Below, in pieces: positions 1-7,011 of a stretch of 11,821 bases of DNA. Location of the stretch: positions 1-11,821 of the forward strand of contig CAMWVZ010000020.1 of the NCBI GenBank assembly GCA_947177845.1, written 5' to 3'. The stretch's first letter is position 1. Each line of letters starts with the position of its first letter. The translations under genes were made by a program, and so were the position numbers. Below the pieces are notes generated by a model. It did not search any database and had not been told where the DNA came from. It saw only the letters and a list, made by a program, of their open reading frames with translations. The DNA is from an uncultured Bacteroidales bacterium (lineage in GTDB: Bacteria; Bacteroidota; Bacteroidia; Bacteroidales; P3).

Positions 1-326
1 TCGCGCGAAATCTTGAGTCCGTTGTATTCCTTGGGATTGTGCGAGGCGGTAATCATCACCGACGCCTTGAAATCGAATTCGGCGGTGGCCCAATAGACCA
101 TGGGGGTGGTGCTGATGCCCAAGTCGTAGACATCGGCGCCGGCATCTTCGATACCCTTGCTCAGATAGGCGAAGATTTCGGGAGAGGATTCCCGCACGTC
201 GCGCCCCACCAATACTTTCTTGGTATGGAGCAGTTCGGGCAGGAAGAACCCGATTTTATATACATCGTCTTTGTTGAAGTCGCGGTTGTAGACACCGCGG
301 ATGTCGTAGGCTTTAAAGGCTCCCAT
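1..326 (-). CDS. Phosphomannomutase/phosphoglucomutase, N-terminal part (runs off left edge)
   Basis: This is the first 108 codons of an alpha-D-phosphohexomutase, which interconverts sugar 1-phosphates and 6-phosphates in the cytoplasm, for example to supply mannose-1-P or glucose-1-P for polysaccharide synthesis. The sequence shows the N-terminal YDIRG motif (residues 7-11), GRDVRESSPE (41-50), GISTTP (70-75) and the phosphoserine active-site loop TASHNPKEYNG (93-103), in which Ser95 should carry the catalytic phosphate. Family members are usually about 450-550 residues, so roughly the first quarter is present. The ATG at 326-324 fits the usual family N-terminus. It has no clear Shine-Dalgarno sequence, as is common in Bacteroidota. 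It lies 37 nt downstream of clpC on the same strand, so co-transcription is possible. The sequence does not decide between mannose and glucose specificity, because the sugar-binding domain 3 motif is outside the window. Confidence 0.93.
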   Translation of the reverse strand, partial: MGAFKAYDIRGVYNRDFNKDDVYKIGFFLPELLHTKKVLVGRDVRESSPEIFAYLSKGIEDAGADVYDLGISTTPMVYWATAEFDFKASVMITASHNPKEYNGLKISR

Positions 327-363
327 AGCGTTATTGCGTTTTATTCGTGAATGCGAAGATACA

Positions 364-2985
364 TCAAAGACAGCACTCCGCCATTTCTTCGTGTTTTTCG
401 TTCACCGTGTCGGAATCCACCGATGCGGGGATTTCCGATATCGTGAGCGTGAGCTTGTCCTCGCCGTCCTTATAATCCACCACAATGTGCTTGCCGTCGG
501 GGTTCATGCCGCGCAACATACATTCGGCCAATTCGTCCTGCACGTAATGTTCGATGCAACGGCGCAGGGGACGCGCGCCCAGTTCGGGTTCCCAACCCTT
601 TTCCATCAAGAAGCTCTTGGCGTTCTCGGAAAGCTCCATTTCGGCGTTCATCTTCTTCATCCGCCCGATAAGTTTGGCGAATTCGGTATCGATAATCCTG
701 AAGATGTCGGCTTTTTCCAGTCTGCGGAACATCACGATTTCGTCGATGCGGTTCAGGAATTCGGGCGCGAAATGTTTTTTGAGCGCTTTGTCGATAACCG
801 CCCGTTCCGCCTCGTTCTTGGCGGCTTCCTTGGCCGAGGTGGAAAAGCCTATGCCGGTGCCGAAATCGTGCAGTTGCCGCGAGCCGAGGTTGGAGGTCAT
901 GACGATAATCGTGTTCTTGAAATCCACCTTCCGCCCTAGACCGTCGGTGAGTTGGCCGTCGTCCAACACTTGCAGCAAGAGGTTGAAGATGTCGGGATGC
1001 GCTTTCTCGATTTCGTCGAACAGCACGATGGAGTAGGGTTTGCGGCGCACCTTTTCGGTGAGTTGGCCGCCGTCCTCATAACCCACGTAGCCCGGAGGCG
1101 ACCCGATGAGGCGCGACACATCGAATTTCTCCATATACTCGCTCATGTCGATGCGGATAAGCGCGTTCTCGTTGTGGAAAAGCGCCTCGGCCAACGATTT
1201 GGTGAGGTGGGTTTTGCCCACGCCCGTAGGCCCGAGGAAAATAAAGCTTCCGATAGGACGCGACGGGTCTTTCAAGCCCGTGCGGTTGCGGCGGATGGAA
1301 CGCACGATTTTGGCGATAGCCTCGTCCTGTCCGATAACTTTCCTGCGCAACACATCTTCCATTTGCAGCAACTGTTCGCTTTCGTTCTGCGCCACCTTCT
1401 GAATGGGCACGCCCGACATCATCGCAATCACCTCGGTAACGATTTCCTCGTCCACCGTGGGGCGGTTCTCGTCTAATTGCTTCTGCCAGCCGGCCAGCGC
1501 GTCCTGAAGCTGTTTCTCCACGTCGCCCACTTTCTGCCGCAGGTTGGAGGCTTCTTCGAAACGCTGGTCCTTGAGCGCCTCCAGCATCGCTTTCTTGCTT
1601 TCGGCAAGTTCGGTTTCGAGGGTTTCGAGCTCGGAGGGCATTCCCTTTTCGAGCAGATGCACCTTGGCACCGGCTTCGTCGAGCGCGTCGATAGCCTTGT
1701 CGGGCAACACGCGGTCGGTGATGTAGCGGTCGGTGAGTTCCACGCAGGCTTTCAGCGCCTCTTCGCTATACCGCACCATGTGGTGGTCTTCGTAACGTCC
1801 CTTGATATTATGCAGGATTTCGAGCGTTTCGGCAGGCGTGGTGGCATCCACCAACACCTTTTGGAAACGGCGTTCCAAGGCTCCGTCCTTTTCGATGCTC
1901 TGACGGAATTCGTCTAAGGTGGTGGCGCCGATGCATTGGATTTCGCCCCTCGCCAGAGCGGGTTTGAACATATTGGAGGCATCGAGCGCGCCGGCGGTGT
2001 TGCCCGCGCCCACCATAGTGTGGATTTCGTCTATAAAGACAATCACTTCCGGGTGTTTCTGAAGCTCGGTGATGATGGCCTTCATCCTTTCCTCGAACTG
2101 CCCGCGGTATTTGGTGCCCGCCACAATCGAGGCGATGTCTAAGGTAAGCACCCTTTTGTCCTTGAGCAGACGGGGCACCTTGTTTTCGGCTATGCGTTGC
2201 GCCAAACCCTCGGCAATGGCCGATTTCCCCACGCCGGGGTCGCCTATCAGGATAGGATTGTTCTTTTTGCGGCGGGTGAGAATCTGCGTGATGCGGTCGA
2301 GCTCTTTCTCACGCCCCACCACGGGGTCCAAAAGTTTCTCGCGGGCGGCTTTGGTGAGGTCTCGTCCGAAATTATCCAATACGGGCGTGTCCGATTTACC
2401 CGACGAAGCCTTGGGCGTTTCGGTGTTCGAGGCGCTGTCTTTGCCGTCCTTATGCTTGCGGTCGGCATCGTTCTCGCCGTATTCGTGCATGTCTATGTCT
2501 TCTTCCGAATTCACCGGTTGCGAAGTCTTGCTCACCGTCGTTACCGAACCTTTCAGAAAATCGTTGGTTTTTTCGTAGGTGATGCCCGCCCGGTTGAGCA
2601 GCGCCGACACCTGCGTGGATTCGTCCTTGAGAATGGCCAGAAGCGCGTGTTCGGGTTCCACCTGCGCCTGTTTGAGCCGCAGACTTTCCAGAAACATCAC
2701 CTTCACCATTTGATCCACCTGCTTGCCCACGGGAATGGGGTTGTCCTTGTCGGTCGATTCCTTGAAATCCCTTTCGGCGGGTTCCACGCTTCTTTCGATA
2801 TCCTTTTTCAGGTTTGCAGGGTCTATGCCGAAATGCCGCAGGGCGGCCACAGCCTTGTTGTCCGCCTGACGGAGTATGCCCAACACCACGTGTTCGAGCC
2901 CCACCTGCTTGTTACCCATGCGCATGGCCTCTTCCGTGCTGTAGTTGAGTATGGTCTTGAGTTTGTCCGATATGTTGATTTCCAT
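364..2985 (-). CDS. clpC: ATP-dependent Clp protease ATP-binding subunit ClpC
   Basis: This is an 873-residue class I AAA+ unfoldase that threads proteins into the ClpP peptidase. Domains in order are a double Clp_N repeat (about 1-145), a charged low-complexity linker (about 150-205), AAA domain 1 with Walker A GDPGVGKS (248-255), Walker B VFIDE (316-320) and pore loop KYRG (292-295), a short M domain with a UVR-like coiled coil (about 460-500), and AAA domain 2 with Walker A GPTGVGKT (585-592), Walker B VLFDE (654-658) and pore loop GYVG (632-635). The IGF tripeptide at 712-714 is the family's ClpP-docking loop, so this is a protease partner and not a ClpB disaggregase; the short M domain agrees. 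The frame is open 35 codons further upstream, but the ATG at 2985 is chosen because the Clp_N homology begins there and it has a good AAGGA site. The protein ends in an unusual Cys-Cys-Leu. clpP is not in the window. Confidence 0.96.
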   Translation of the reverse strand: MEINISDKLKTILNYSTEEAMRMGNKQVGLEHVVLGILRQADNKAVAALRHFGIDPANLKKDIERSVEPAERDFKESTDKDNPIPVGKQVDQMVKVMFLESLRLKQAQVEPEHALLAILKDESTQVSALLNRAGITYEKTNDFLKGSVTTVSKTSQPVNSEEDIDMHEYGENDADRKHKDGKDSASNTETPKASSGKSDTPVLDNFGRDLTKAAREKLLDPVVGREKELDRITQILTRRKKNNPILIGDPGVGKSAIAEGLAQRIAENKVPRLLKDKRVLTLDIASIVAGTKYRGQFEERMKAIITELQKHPEVIVFIDEIHTMVGAGNTAGALDASNMFKPALARGEIQCIGATTLDEFRQSIEKDGALERRFQKVLVDATTPAETLEILHNIKGRYEDHHMVRYSEEALKACVELTDRYITDRVLPDKAIDALDEAGAKVHLLEKGMPSELETLETELAESKKAMLEALKDQRFEEASNLRQKVGDVEKQLQDALAGWQKQLDENRPTVDEEIVTEVIAMMSGVPIQKVAQNESEQLLQMEDVLRRKVIGQDEAIAKIVRSIRRNRTGLKDPSRPIGSFIFLGPTGVGKTHLTKSLAEALFHNENALIRIDMSEYMEKFDVSRLIGSPPGYVGYEDGGQLTEKVRRKPYSIVLFDEIEKAHPDIFNLLLQVLDDGQLTDGLGRKVDFKNTIIVMTSNLGSRQLHDFGTGIGFSTSAKEAAKNEAERAVIDKALKKHFAPEFLNRIDEIVMFRRLEKADIFRIIDTEFAKLIGRMKKMNAEMELSENAKSFLMEKGWEPELGARPLRRCIEHYVQDELAECMLRGMNPDGKHIVVDYKDGEDKLTLTISEIPASVDSDTVNEKHEEMAECCL

Positions 2986-2990
2986 AATTA

Positions 2991-2995
2991 TCCTT
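2991..2995 (-). promoter_or_regulatory. Shine-Dalgarno sequence of clpC
   Basis: On the minus strand the bases read AAGGA, five bases before the ATG at 2985, with another GGAA just upstream. This supports the 2985 start over the in-frame ATG at 3090. Most other starts in the window lack such a site, in line with the weak Shine-Dalgarno use of Bacteroidota. Confidence 0.6.
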
Positions 2996-3018
2996 TCCTT
3001 TTGGATGAAGGGCGGCTG

Positions 3019-3051
3019 CAAACAATGTGCCAACCCCTCAAAAAACGCAAA
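3019..3051 (-). promoter_or_regulatory. Weak candidate promoter for clpC
   Basis: Read on the minus strand, a TTTG (3051-3048) is followed after 21 nt by ATTGTTTG (3026-3019). This resembles the Bacteroidota pattern of a -33 TTTG and a -7 TAnnTTTG, but the conserved TA is replaced by AT. Transcription would start near 3010 and give a leader of about 25 nt before the clpC ATG. It is the best match I found in the spacer on this strand, and only a guess without transcript data. Confidence 0.22.
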
Positions 3052-3136
3052 GTTCCGCGAATTTAGCCATAAAAAACGCTCTTGAACCACGTTTTCCCGT
3101 AATTTTCTGACAGCGCCCTGTTAAAAAGGCAGGCTT

Positions 3137-3215
3137 TTTGTAAGATGTTCATATAAAAACGCTTGCAAACTTTGTATTTTCGGCAAAAAACACTAATTTC
3201 GTATGCTTTGTAAGA
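3137..3215. repeat. Three TTTGTA direct repeats in the clpC–gyrA spacer
   Basis: TTTGTA occurs at 3137, 3171 and 3207, at spacings of 34 and 36 nt. The first and third copies extend to the identical nine bases TTTGTAAGA (3137-3145 and 3207-3215). The middle copy contains the proposed -33 box of gyrA, and the third lies at about the predicted transcription start. They could be binding sites for a regulator of gyrA and/or clpC, or a chance result of the AT-rich spacer. No inverted symmetry was seen. Confidence 0.35.
3171..3201 (+). promoter_or_regulatory. Predicted Bacteroidota-type promoter of gyrA
   Basis: TTTG at 3171-3174 is followed after 19 nt by TAATTTCG at 3194-3201. This fits the Bacteroidota housekeeping sigma factor consensus (-33 TTTG, -7 TAnnTTTG) with one mismatch (C for T). 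It predicts a transcript start near 3208 and a leader of about 45 nt before the gyrA ATG at 3253. The leader is A/T-rich without a strong Shine-Dalgarno site, as is usual in this phylum. It probably drives the whole gyrA to thioredoxin gene block, because no other promoter was seen in the short gaps further down. Confidence 0.5.
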
Positions 3216-3252
3216 AATGTATAAAGAATAGAAATACAGCAAGATAATATTT

Positions 3253-5802
3253 ATGGAAGAAGTAAAGGAAGAATCGGGTATCCACGGCAGGATTGTGCCT
3301 GTAGAGATCGATCAACAGATGAAATCGGCCTACATCGACTATTCGATGTCGGTGATTGTGGCACGTGCCTTGCCTGATGTGCGCGACGGTATGAAGCCGG
3401 TGCATCGTCGTATCCTGTATGCGATGAACGAGGCGGGAATCACTTCCACGGTGCCTTTCAAGAAGTCGGCGCGTATCGTGGGCGATGTGCTGGGTAAGTA
3501 TCACCCGCACGGCGACAGCTCCATTTACGGGGCGTTGGTGCGTATGGCGCAGGATTGGTCCATGCGCTACCCCTTGGTGAACGGACAGGGTAACTTCGGC
3601 TCTATCGACCAAGACCCGCCCGCGGCCATGCGTTACACCGAGGCCAGAATGCAGAAATTGGCCGAAGCCTTGTTGGAGGATATAGACGAAGATACGGTGG
3701 ATATGCAGCTTACCTTCGACGACACCAACAAGGAACCCGTGGTGTTGCCCACCCGCATCCCCAACCTTTTGGTGAACGGTTCGCAGGGTATCGCCGTAGG
3801 TATGGCCACCAATATGGCGCCGCACAATCTTTCCGAGGTGTGCGACGGTATCGTGGCCTATATCGACAACAAGGACATCACCGTAGACGAACTCATGCAG
3901 TATGTCAAGGCGCCCGACTTTCCCACGGGCGGCGTGATTTACGGCTACGACGGCGTAAGAGACGCTTTCCGCACCGGTACGGGGCGCGTGGTGATGCGCG
4001 GGGAAGCCAATATCGAGACCACTTCCACGGGGCGCAACCAGATCATCGTCACCTCCATTCCCTATATGGTCAACAAGGCCGAAATGGTGAAGCGCATCGC
4101 CGACTTGGTGAACGAGAAGCGCATCGACGGCATTGTCGATATACGCGATGAATCGAGCCGCAACGGTATCCGCGTGGTGTTCGACCTGCGCAACGACGCC
4201 GTGCCGAATGTGGTGCTCAACAAGCTCTATCAGCTTTCGGCTTTGCAGTCTTCGTTCAGCGTCAATAATATCGCGCTCGACCACGGCAAGCCCTGCCTGC
4301 TCAACCTCAAGGATTTGATTCGGGCTTTTGTAGACCACCGTCACGAAGTGGTGGTGCGCAGAACCAAATTCCGTCTGGCCGCCGCCGAGGCCCGCGCCCA
4401 TATCCTGCAAGGTCTGCTCAAGGCCTTGGATATCATGGACGAAATCATCGCCGTGATACGGGGCTCCAAGACTATCGACGAAGCCAAACAGGAACTTATC
4501 CGCCGCTTCGAATTCAGCGAATTGCAGGCCAAGGCTATCGTCGAGATGCGTTTGGGACAGTTGACGGGCTTGGAACGCGAACGTCTCCAGAAAGAATACG
4601 ACGAACTGCAAAGGGCTATCGCGGAATATCACGAACTCTTGGCGCACGAGTCCAAGCGTATGGAACTGATAAAGAAAGAAACCCTCGAAATCAAGGAGAA
4701 ATTCGGCGACGCCCGCCGTTCGCGCATCGTCTACGATTCGGTGGATTTCAATATCGAAGACACCATACCCGACGAAGACATGGTCATCACCATTTCCCAC
4801 TTGGGCTACATCAAGCGTACCCGTTTGGTGGAATACCGCCGTCAGAACCGGGGAGGCAAGGGTATCAAAGGCTCGGACGTGCGCAGCGAAGACTTTGTGG
4901 AACACCTGTTCGTGGCTTCGATGCACAACTATATGCTGTTCTTCACCGAACAGGGCAAGTGCTTCTGGATGCGCGTGTTCGACATTCCCGAGGGTTCGCG
5001 CCAATCCAAGGGCCGCGCCATGCAGAATGTGCTCAACATCGCCGCCGATGACAAGGTGAAGGCCTATATCAATGTCAAGAACCTCAAGGACGAAGAATAT
5101 ATTAATAATAATTACATCGTGCTCTGCACCAAGAAGGGCATCATCAAGAAAACTTCTTTGGAAGCCTATTCCCGTCCGCGTCAGAACGGTATCATCGCCG
5201 TGACGGTGCGCGAGGGCGACCAGTTGCTTGAAGCCCGTCTCACCACGGGTTCGTCGGTTATCCTCATGGCGTTGCGCTCGGGCAAGGCCATCCGTTTCCC
5301 CGAAGCGAAGGTACGTCCCATGGGACGCGGGGCTTCGGGTGTGCGCGGCATCACCTTGGCAAGCGAGAGCGATGAAGTGGTGGGCATGATTTGCGTGGAT
5401 TCGCCCGAAACCGATGTGCTGGTGGTTTCCGAAAAGGGCTTCGGCAAACGTTCCGCCTTGGAAGACTACCGCGAAACCAACCGCGGCGGCAAGGGTGTGA
5501 AGACCATCAACATCACCGACAAGACGGGTGCGTTGATAGCGATTAAGGACGTTACCGACATGGACGACCTGATGATTATCAACAAGTCGGGCATCACCCT
5601 GCGCATGGCGGTGAAAGACCTGCGCGTGGTGGGACGCGCCACACAGGGCGTGAAGCTCATCGACCTCAAGGGCAAGGACTTTATCGCATCGGTGGCCAAG
5701 GTGGCCATGGACGGCGACGAAGATGCCGATATGGAGGCCGAGGACCTCGACGGCAACAATCCCGAAACCGTAGACGGCAACACCCCCGAAACGGAGGCGT
5801 AG
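3253..5802 (+). CDS. gyrA: DNA gyrase subunit A
   Basis: An 849-residue type IIA topoisomerase subunit that, with GyrB in an A2B2 complex, cuts and rejoins DNA to introduce negative supercoils. The breakage-reunion domain (about 20-495) contains RALPDVRDGMKPVHRRILYA (38-57), the quinolone-resistance region HPHGDSSIYG (84-93) and the catalytic tyrosine in AAMRYTE (Tyr128). The C-terminal DNA-wrapping beta-pinwheel (about 500-820) has the GyrA box QNRGGKG (531-537), which distinguishes gyrase from topoisomerase IV ParC, plus a degenerate copy NRGGKG around 743-748. The residue equivalent to E. coli Ser83 is serine (Ser89), the quinolone-sensitive state; the Asp87 equivalent is glycine (Gly93). 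The acidic tail (about 820-849) ends in a duplicated eight-residue unit. It starts at ATG 3253, divergent from clpC, and is the first gene of a tight four-gene block. Confidence 0.97.
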   Translation: MEEVKEESGIHGRIVPVEIDQQMKSAYIDYSMSVIVARALPDVRDGMKPVHRRILYAMNEAGITSTVPFKKSARIVGDVLGKYHPHGDSSIYGALVRMAQDWSMRYPLVNGQGNFGSIDQDPPAAMRYTEARMQKLAEALLEDIDEDTVDMQLTFDDTNKEPVVLPTRIPNLLVNGSQGIAVGMATNMAPHNLSEVCDGIVAYIDNKDITVDELMQYVKAPDFPTGGVIYGYDGVRDAFRTGTGRVVMRGEANIETTSTGRNQIIVTSIPYMVNKAEMVKRIADLVNEKRIDGIVDIRDESSRNGIRVVFDLRNDAVPNVVLNKLYQLSALQSSFSVNNIALDHGKPCLLNLKDLIRAFVDHRHEVVVRRTKFRLAAAEARAHILQGLLKALDIMDEIIAVIRGSKTIDEAKQELIRRFEFSELQAKAIVEMRLGQLTGLERERLQKEYDELQRAIAEYHELLAHESKRMELIKKETLEIKEKFGDARRSRIVYDSVDFNIEDTIPDEDMVITISHLGYIKRTRLVEYRRQNRGGKGIKGSDVRSEDFVEHLFVASMHNYMLFFTEQGKCFWMRVFDIPEGSRQSKGRAMQNVLNIAADDKVKAYINVKNLKDEEYINNNYIVLCTKKGIIKKTSLEAYSRPRQNGIIAVTVREGDQLLEARLTTGSSVILMALRSGKAIRFPEAKVRPMGRGASGVRGITLASESDEVVGMICVDSPETDVLVVSEKGFGKRSALEDYRETNRGGKGVKTINITDKTGALIAIKDVTDMDDLMIINKSGITLRMAVKDLRVVGRATQGVKLIDLKGKDFIASVAKVAMDGDEDADMEAEDLDGNNPETVDGNTPETEA
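5749..5796 (+). repeat. 24-bp tandem duplication at the 3' end of gyrA
   Basis: Two adjacent 24-bp units (5749-5772 and 5773-5796) encode DGNNPETV and DGNTPETE, just before the stop codon. The copies differ at a few positions only, which points to a fairly recent in-frame duplication in the acidic C-terminal tail of GyrA. Confidence 0.75.
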
Positions 5803-5844
5803 TCCGTCGGCAGAAAGAAATTATAAACTCGAAAAAATACGATT

Positions 5845-6996
5845 ATGAAAAACAGAATTTTGGTTCTCGCCTTGGCTTTGGTTTGCTTTACGGGTGCCGG
5901 CATGGCGCAGGTGAAGTCGCTCAAGAGCGCCAAACGTTTCCTGCAACAGGAAAAATATTCGGATGCCGTGGCTTTGATAGAAAAGGTAGTGGTGGACCCC
6001 GAAACCGCCGATATGCTCGACGCTTGGGTAACCCGCGGCAAAATCTATCTGGCTGTTTCGCGCAACCCCCTCATGCTTCGCGATTTCCCCACGGCGGCCG
6101 ATTTGAGCAAGGAATCCTACGAAAAGGCTTTCCAAATCGACCCCTCCGATAAAAACATCCTTCTGTTGCGCAACGATATCAACGGCTTGGCCAATGTGTT
6201 CTACGACAACGGTGCGCGTAAATACGAGGAAAGAAACTTCGCCGTGGCCGCGACTGAATTCGAAAAGTCGTTTCAGGTGAGCATGATAGAAGGTGTATAC
6301 GATACCAACTGCGCCTTCAACATCGCCCTCTGCGCCTCCAATGCCGATATGCTGGACAAGGCTATCGAATACTACAAGGCTTTGGTGGACGGCGGCGTAT
6401 CGCTTTCGGGTGCCTATATCGGCTTGGCCGACGCCTATTTCCGCAACAATCAGAAGGAAGAAGCCTCGGCGGTGATTGAAAACGCCGTGAACCTCTTCCC
6501 CGACGACCGCAACATCTATATCAACGCCTCTTCGGTGTATCTGCGCATGGGCGCCAATGAAAAGGCTTCCGAACTGCTCAACACCGCTTTGGAAAAATGG
6601 AGCGACGACGCACCTTTCCAACTCTTCATCGGTATCGCCTACGAAAACGACGGCAAGTATGACGAAGCCGAAGCCGCCTATCTCAAGGCGCTGGAGCTGA
6701 ATCCCGACTATGCCGAAGCCATCTACAACACCGGTGCGTTCTATGTAAACAAGGGCATCCGTCTCAAGGACGAGGCCAACGCGCTGCCTTTGGAAGAAGA
6801 AACCAAATACGCCGAACTCGAGGCCGCGGCCAAGGACGTGTTCAACAAGTCCATTCCTTATCTGCAAAAAGTGCTGGAAGCCCAGCCGCAGAACGTGAAC
6901 GTGATGATGACCCTCCGCGATGTGTACATGCAGTTGGGTCAGGCTGCCGCCGCGAAGGAATGGAGCGATAAGGTAAATGAACTGCAAGGCGAATAA
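5845..6996 (+). CDS. Secreted tetratricopeptide-repeat protein
   Basis: A 383-residue protein with a clear signal peptide: basic start MKNR, hydrophobic core to about residue 18, and a likely signal peptidase I site after GMA (21/22). The mature part is nearly all helical TPR units, recognisable around 29-62, 119-148, 154-187, 190-220, 223-255, 257-288 (the most canonical, GKYDEAEAAYLKALELNPDY) and 350-380. TPR arrays are protein-binding scaffolds; no catalytic motif is seen. It should act in the periplasm or at the outer membrane. It starts 42 nt after gyrA with no visible promoter or terminator between, and stops 15 nt before the protease gene. From memory, Porphyromonas gingivalis has a TPR gene (tprA) next to gyrA, so this may be its ortholog. 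The partner is unknown; the neighbouring protease is a candidate by position only. Confidence 0.88.
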   Translation: MKNRILVLALALVCFTGAGMAQVKSLKSAKRFLQQEKYSDAVALIEKVVVDPETADMLDAWVTRGKIYLAVSRNPLMLRDFPTAADLSKESYEKAFQIDPSDKNILLLRNDINGLANVFYDNGARKYEERNFAVAATEFEKSFQVSMIEGVYDTNCAFNIALCASNADMLDKAIEYYKALVDGGVSLSGAYIGLADAYFRNNQKEEASAVIENAVNLFPDDRNIYINASSVYLRMGANEKASELLNTALEKWSDDAPFQLFIGIAYENDGKYDEAEAAYLKALELNPDYAEAIYNTGAFYVNKGIRLKDEANALPLEEETKYAELEAAAKDVFNKSIPYLQKVLEAQPQNVNVMMTLRDVYMQLGQAAAAKEWSDKVNELQGE

Positions 6997-7011
6997 GCAA
7001 GGCGACAGGCA

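Noticed and set aside
2986..3090. A longer clpC reading frame starting at the ATG at 3090
   Set aside because: The extra 35 residues do not belong to the Clp_N domain, and the ATG at 2985 has a good ribosome binding site and the family N-terminus.
3123..3140. AAAAAGGCAGGCTTTTTG, resembling a terminator and sharing 12 bases with the real one at 9839-9850
   Set aside because: Only AAAAAG/CTTTTT can pair, with no GC stem, and it lies between divergent genes where no terminator is needed. The shared bases are probably chance.
3193..5004. A 603-codon open frame on the minus strand, antisense to gyrA
   Set aside because: It is a frame shadow of gyrA: the translation is rich in His, Val and Gly, has no recognisable domain, and gyrA is complete and highly conserved on the other strand.
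5098..5116. An AT-rich patch inside gyrA (encoding Asn-Asn-Asn)
   Set aside because: It is short, in frame and within a surface-loop-like part of the C-terminal domain; no sign of insertion or repeat boundaries.
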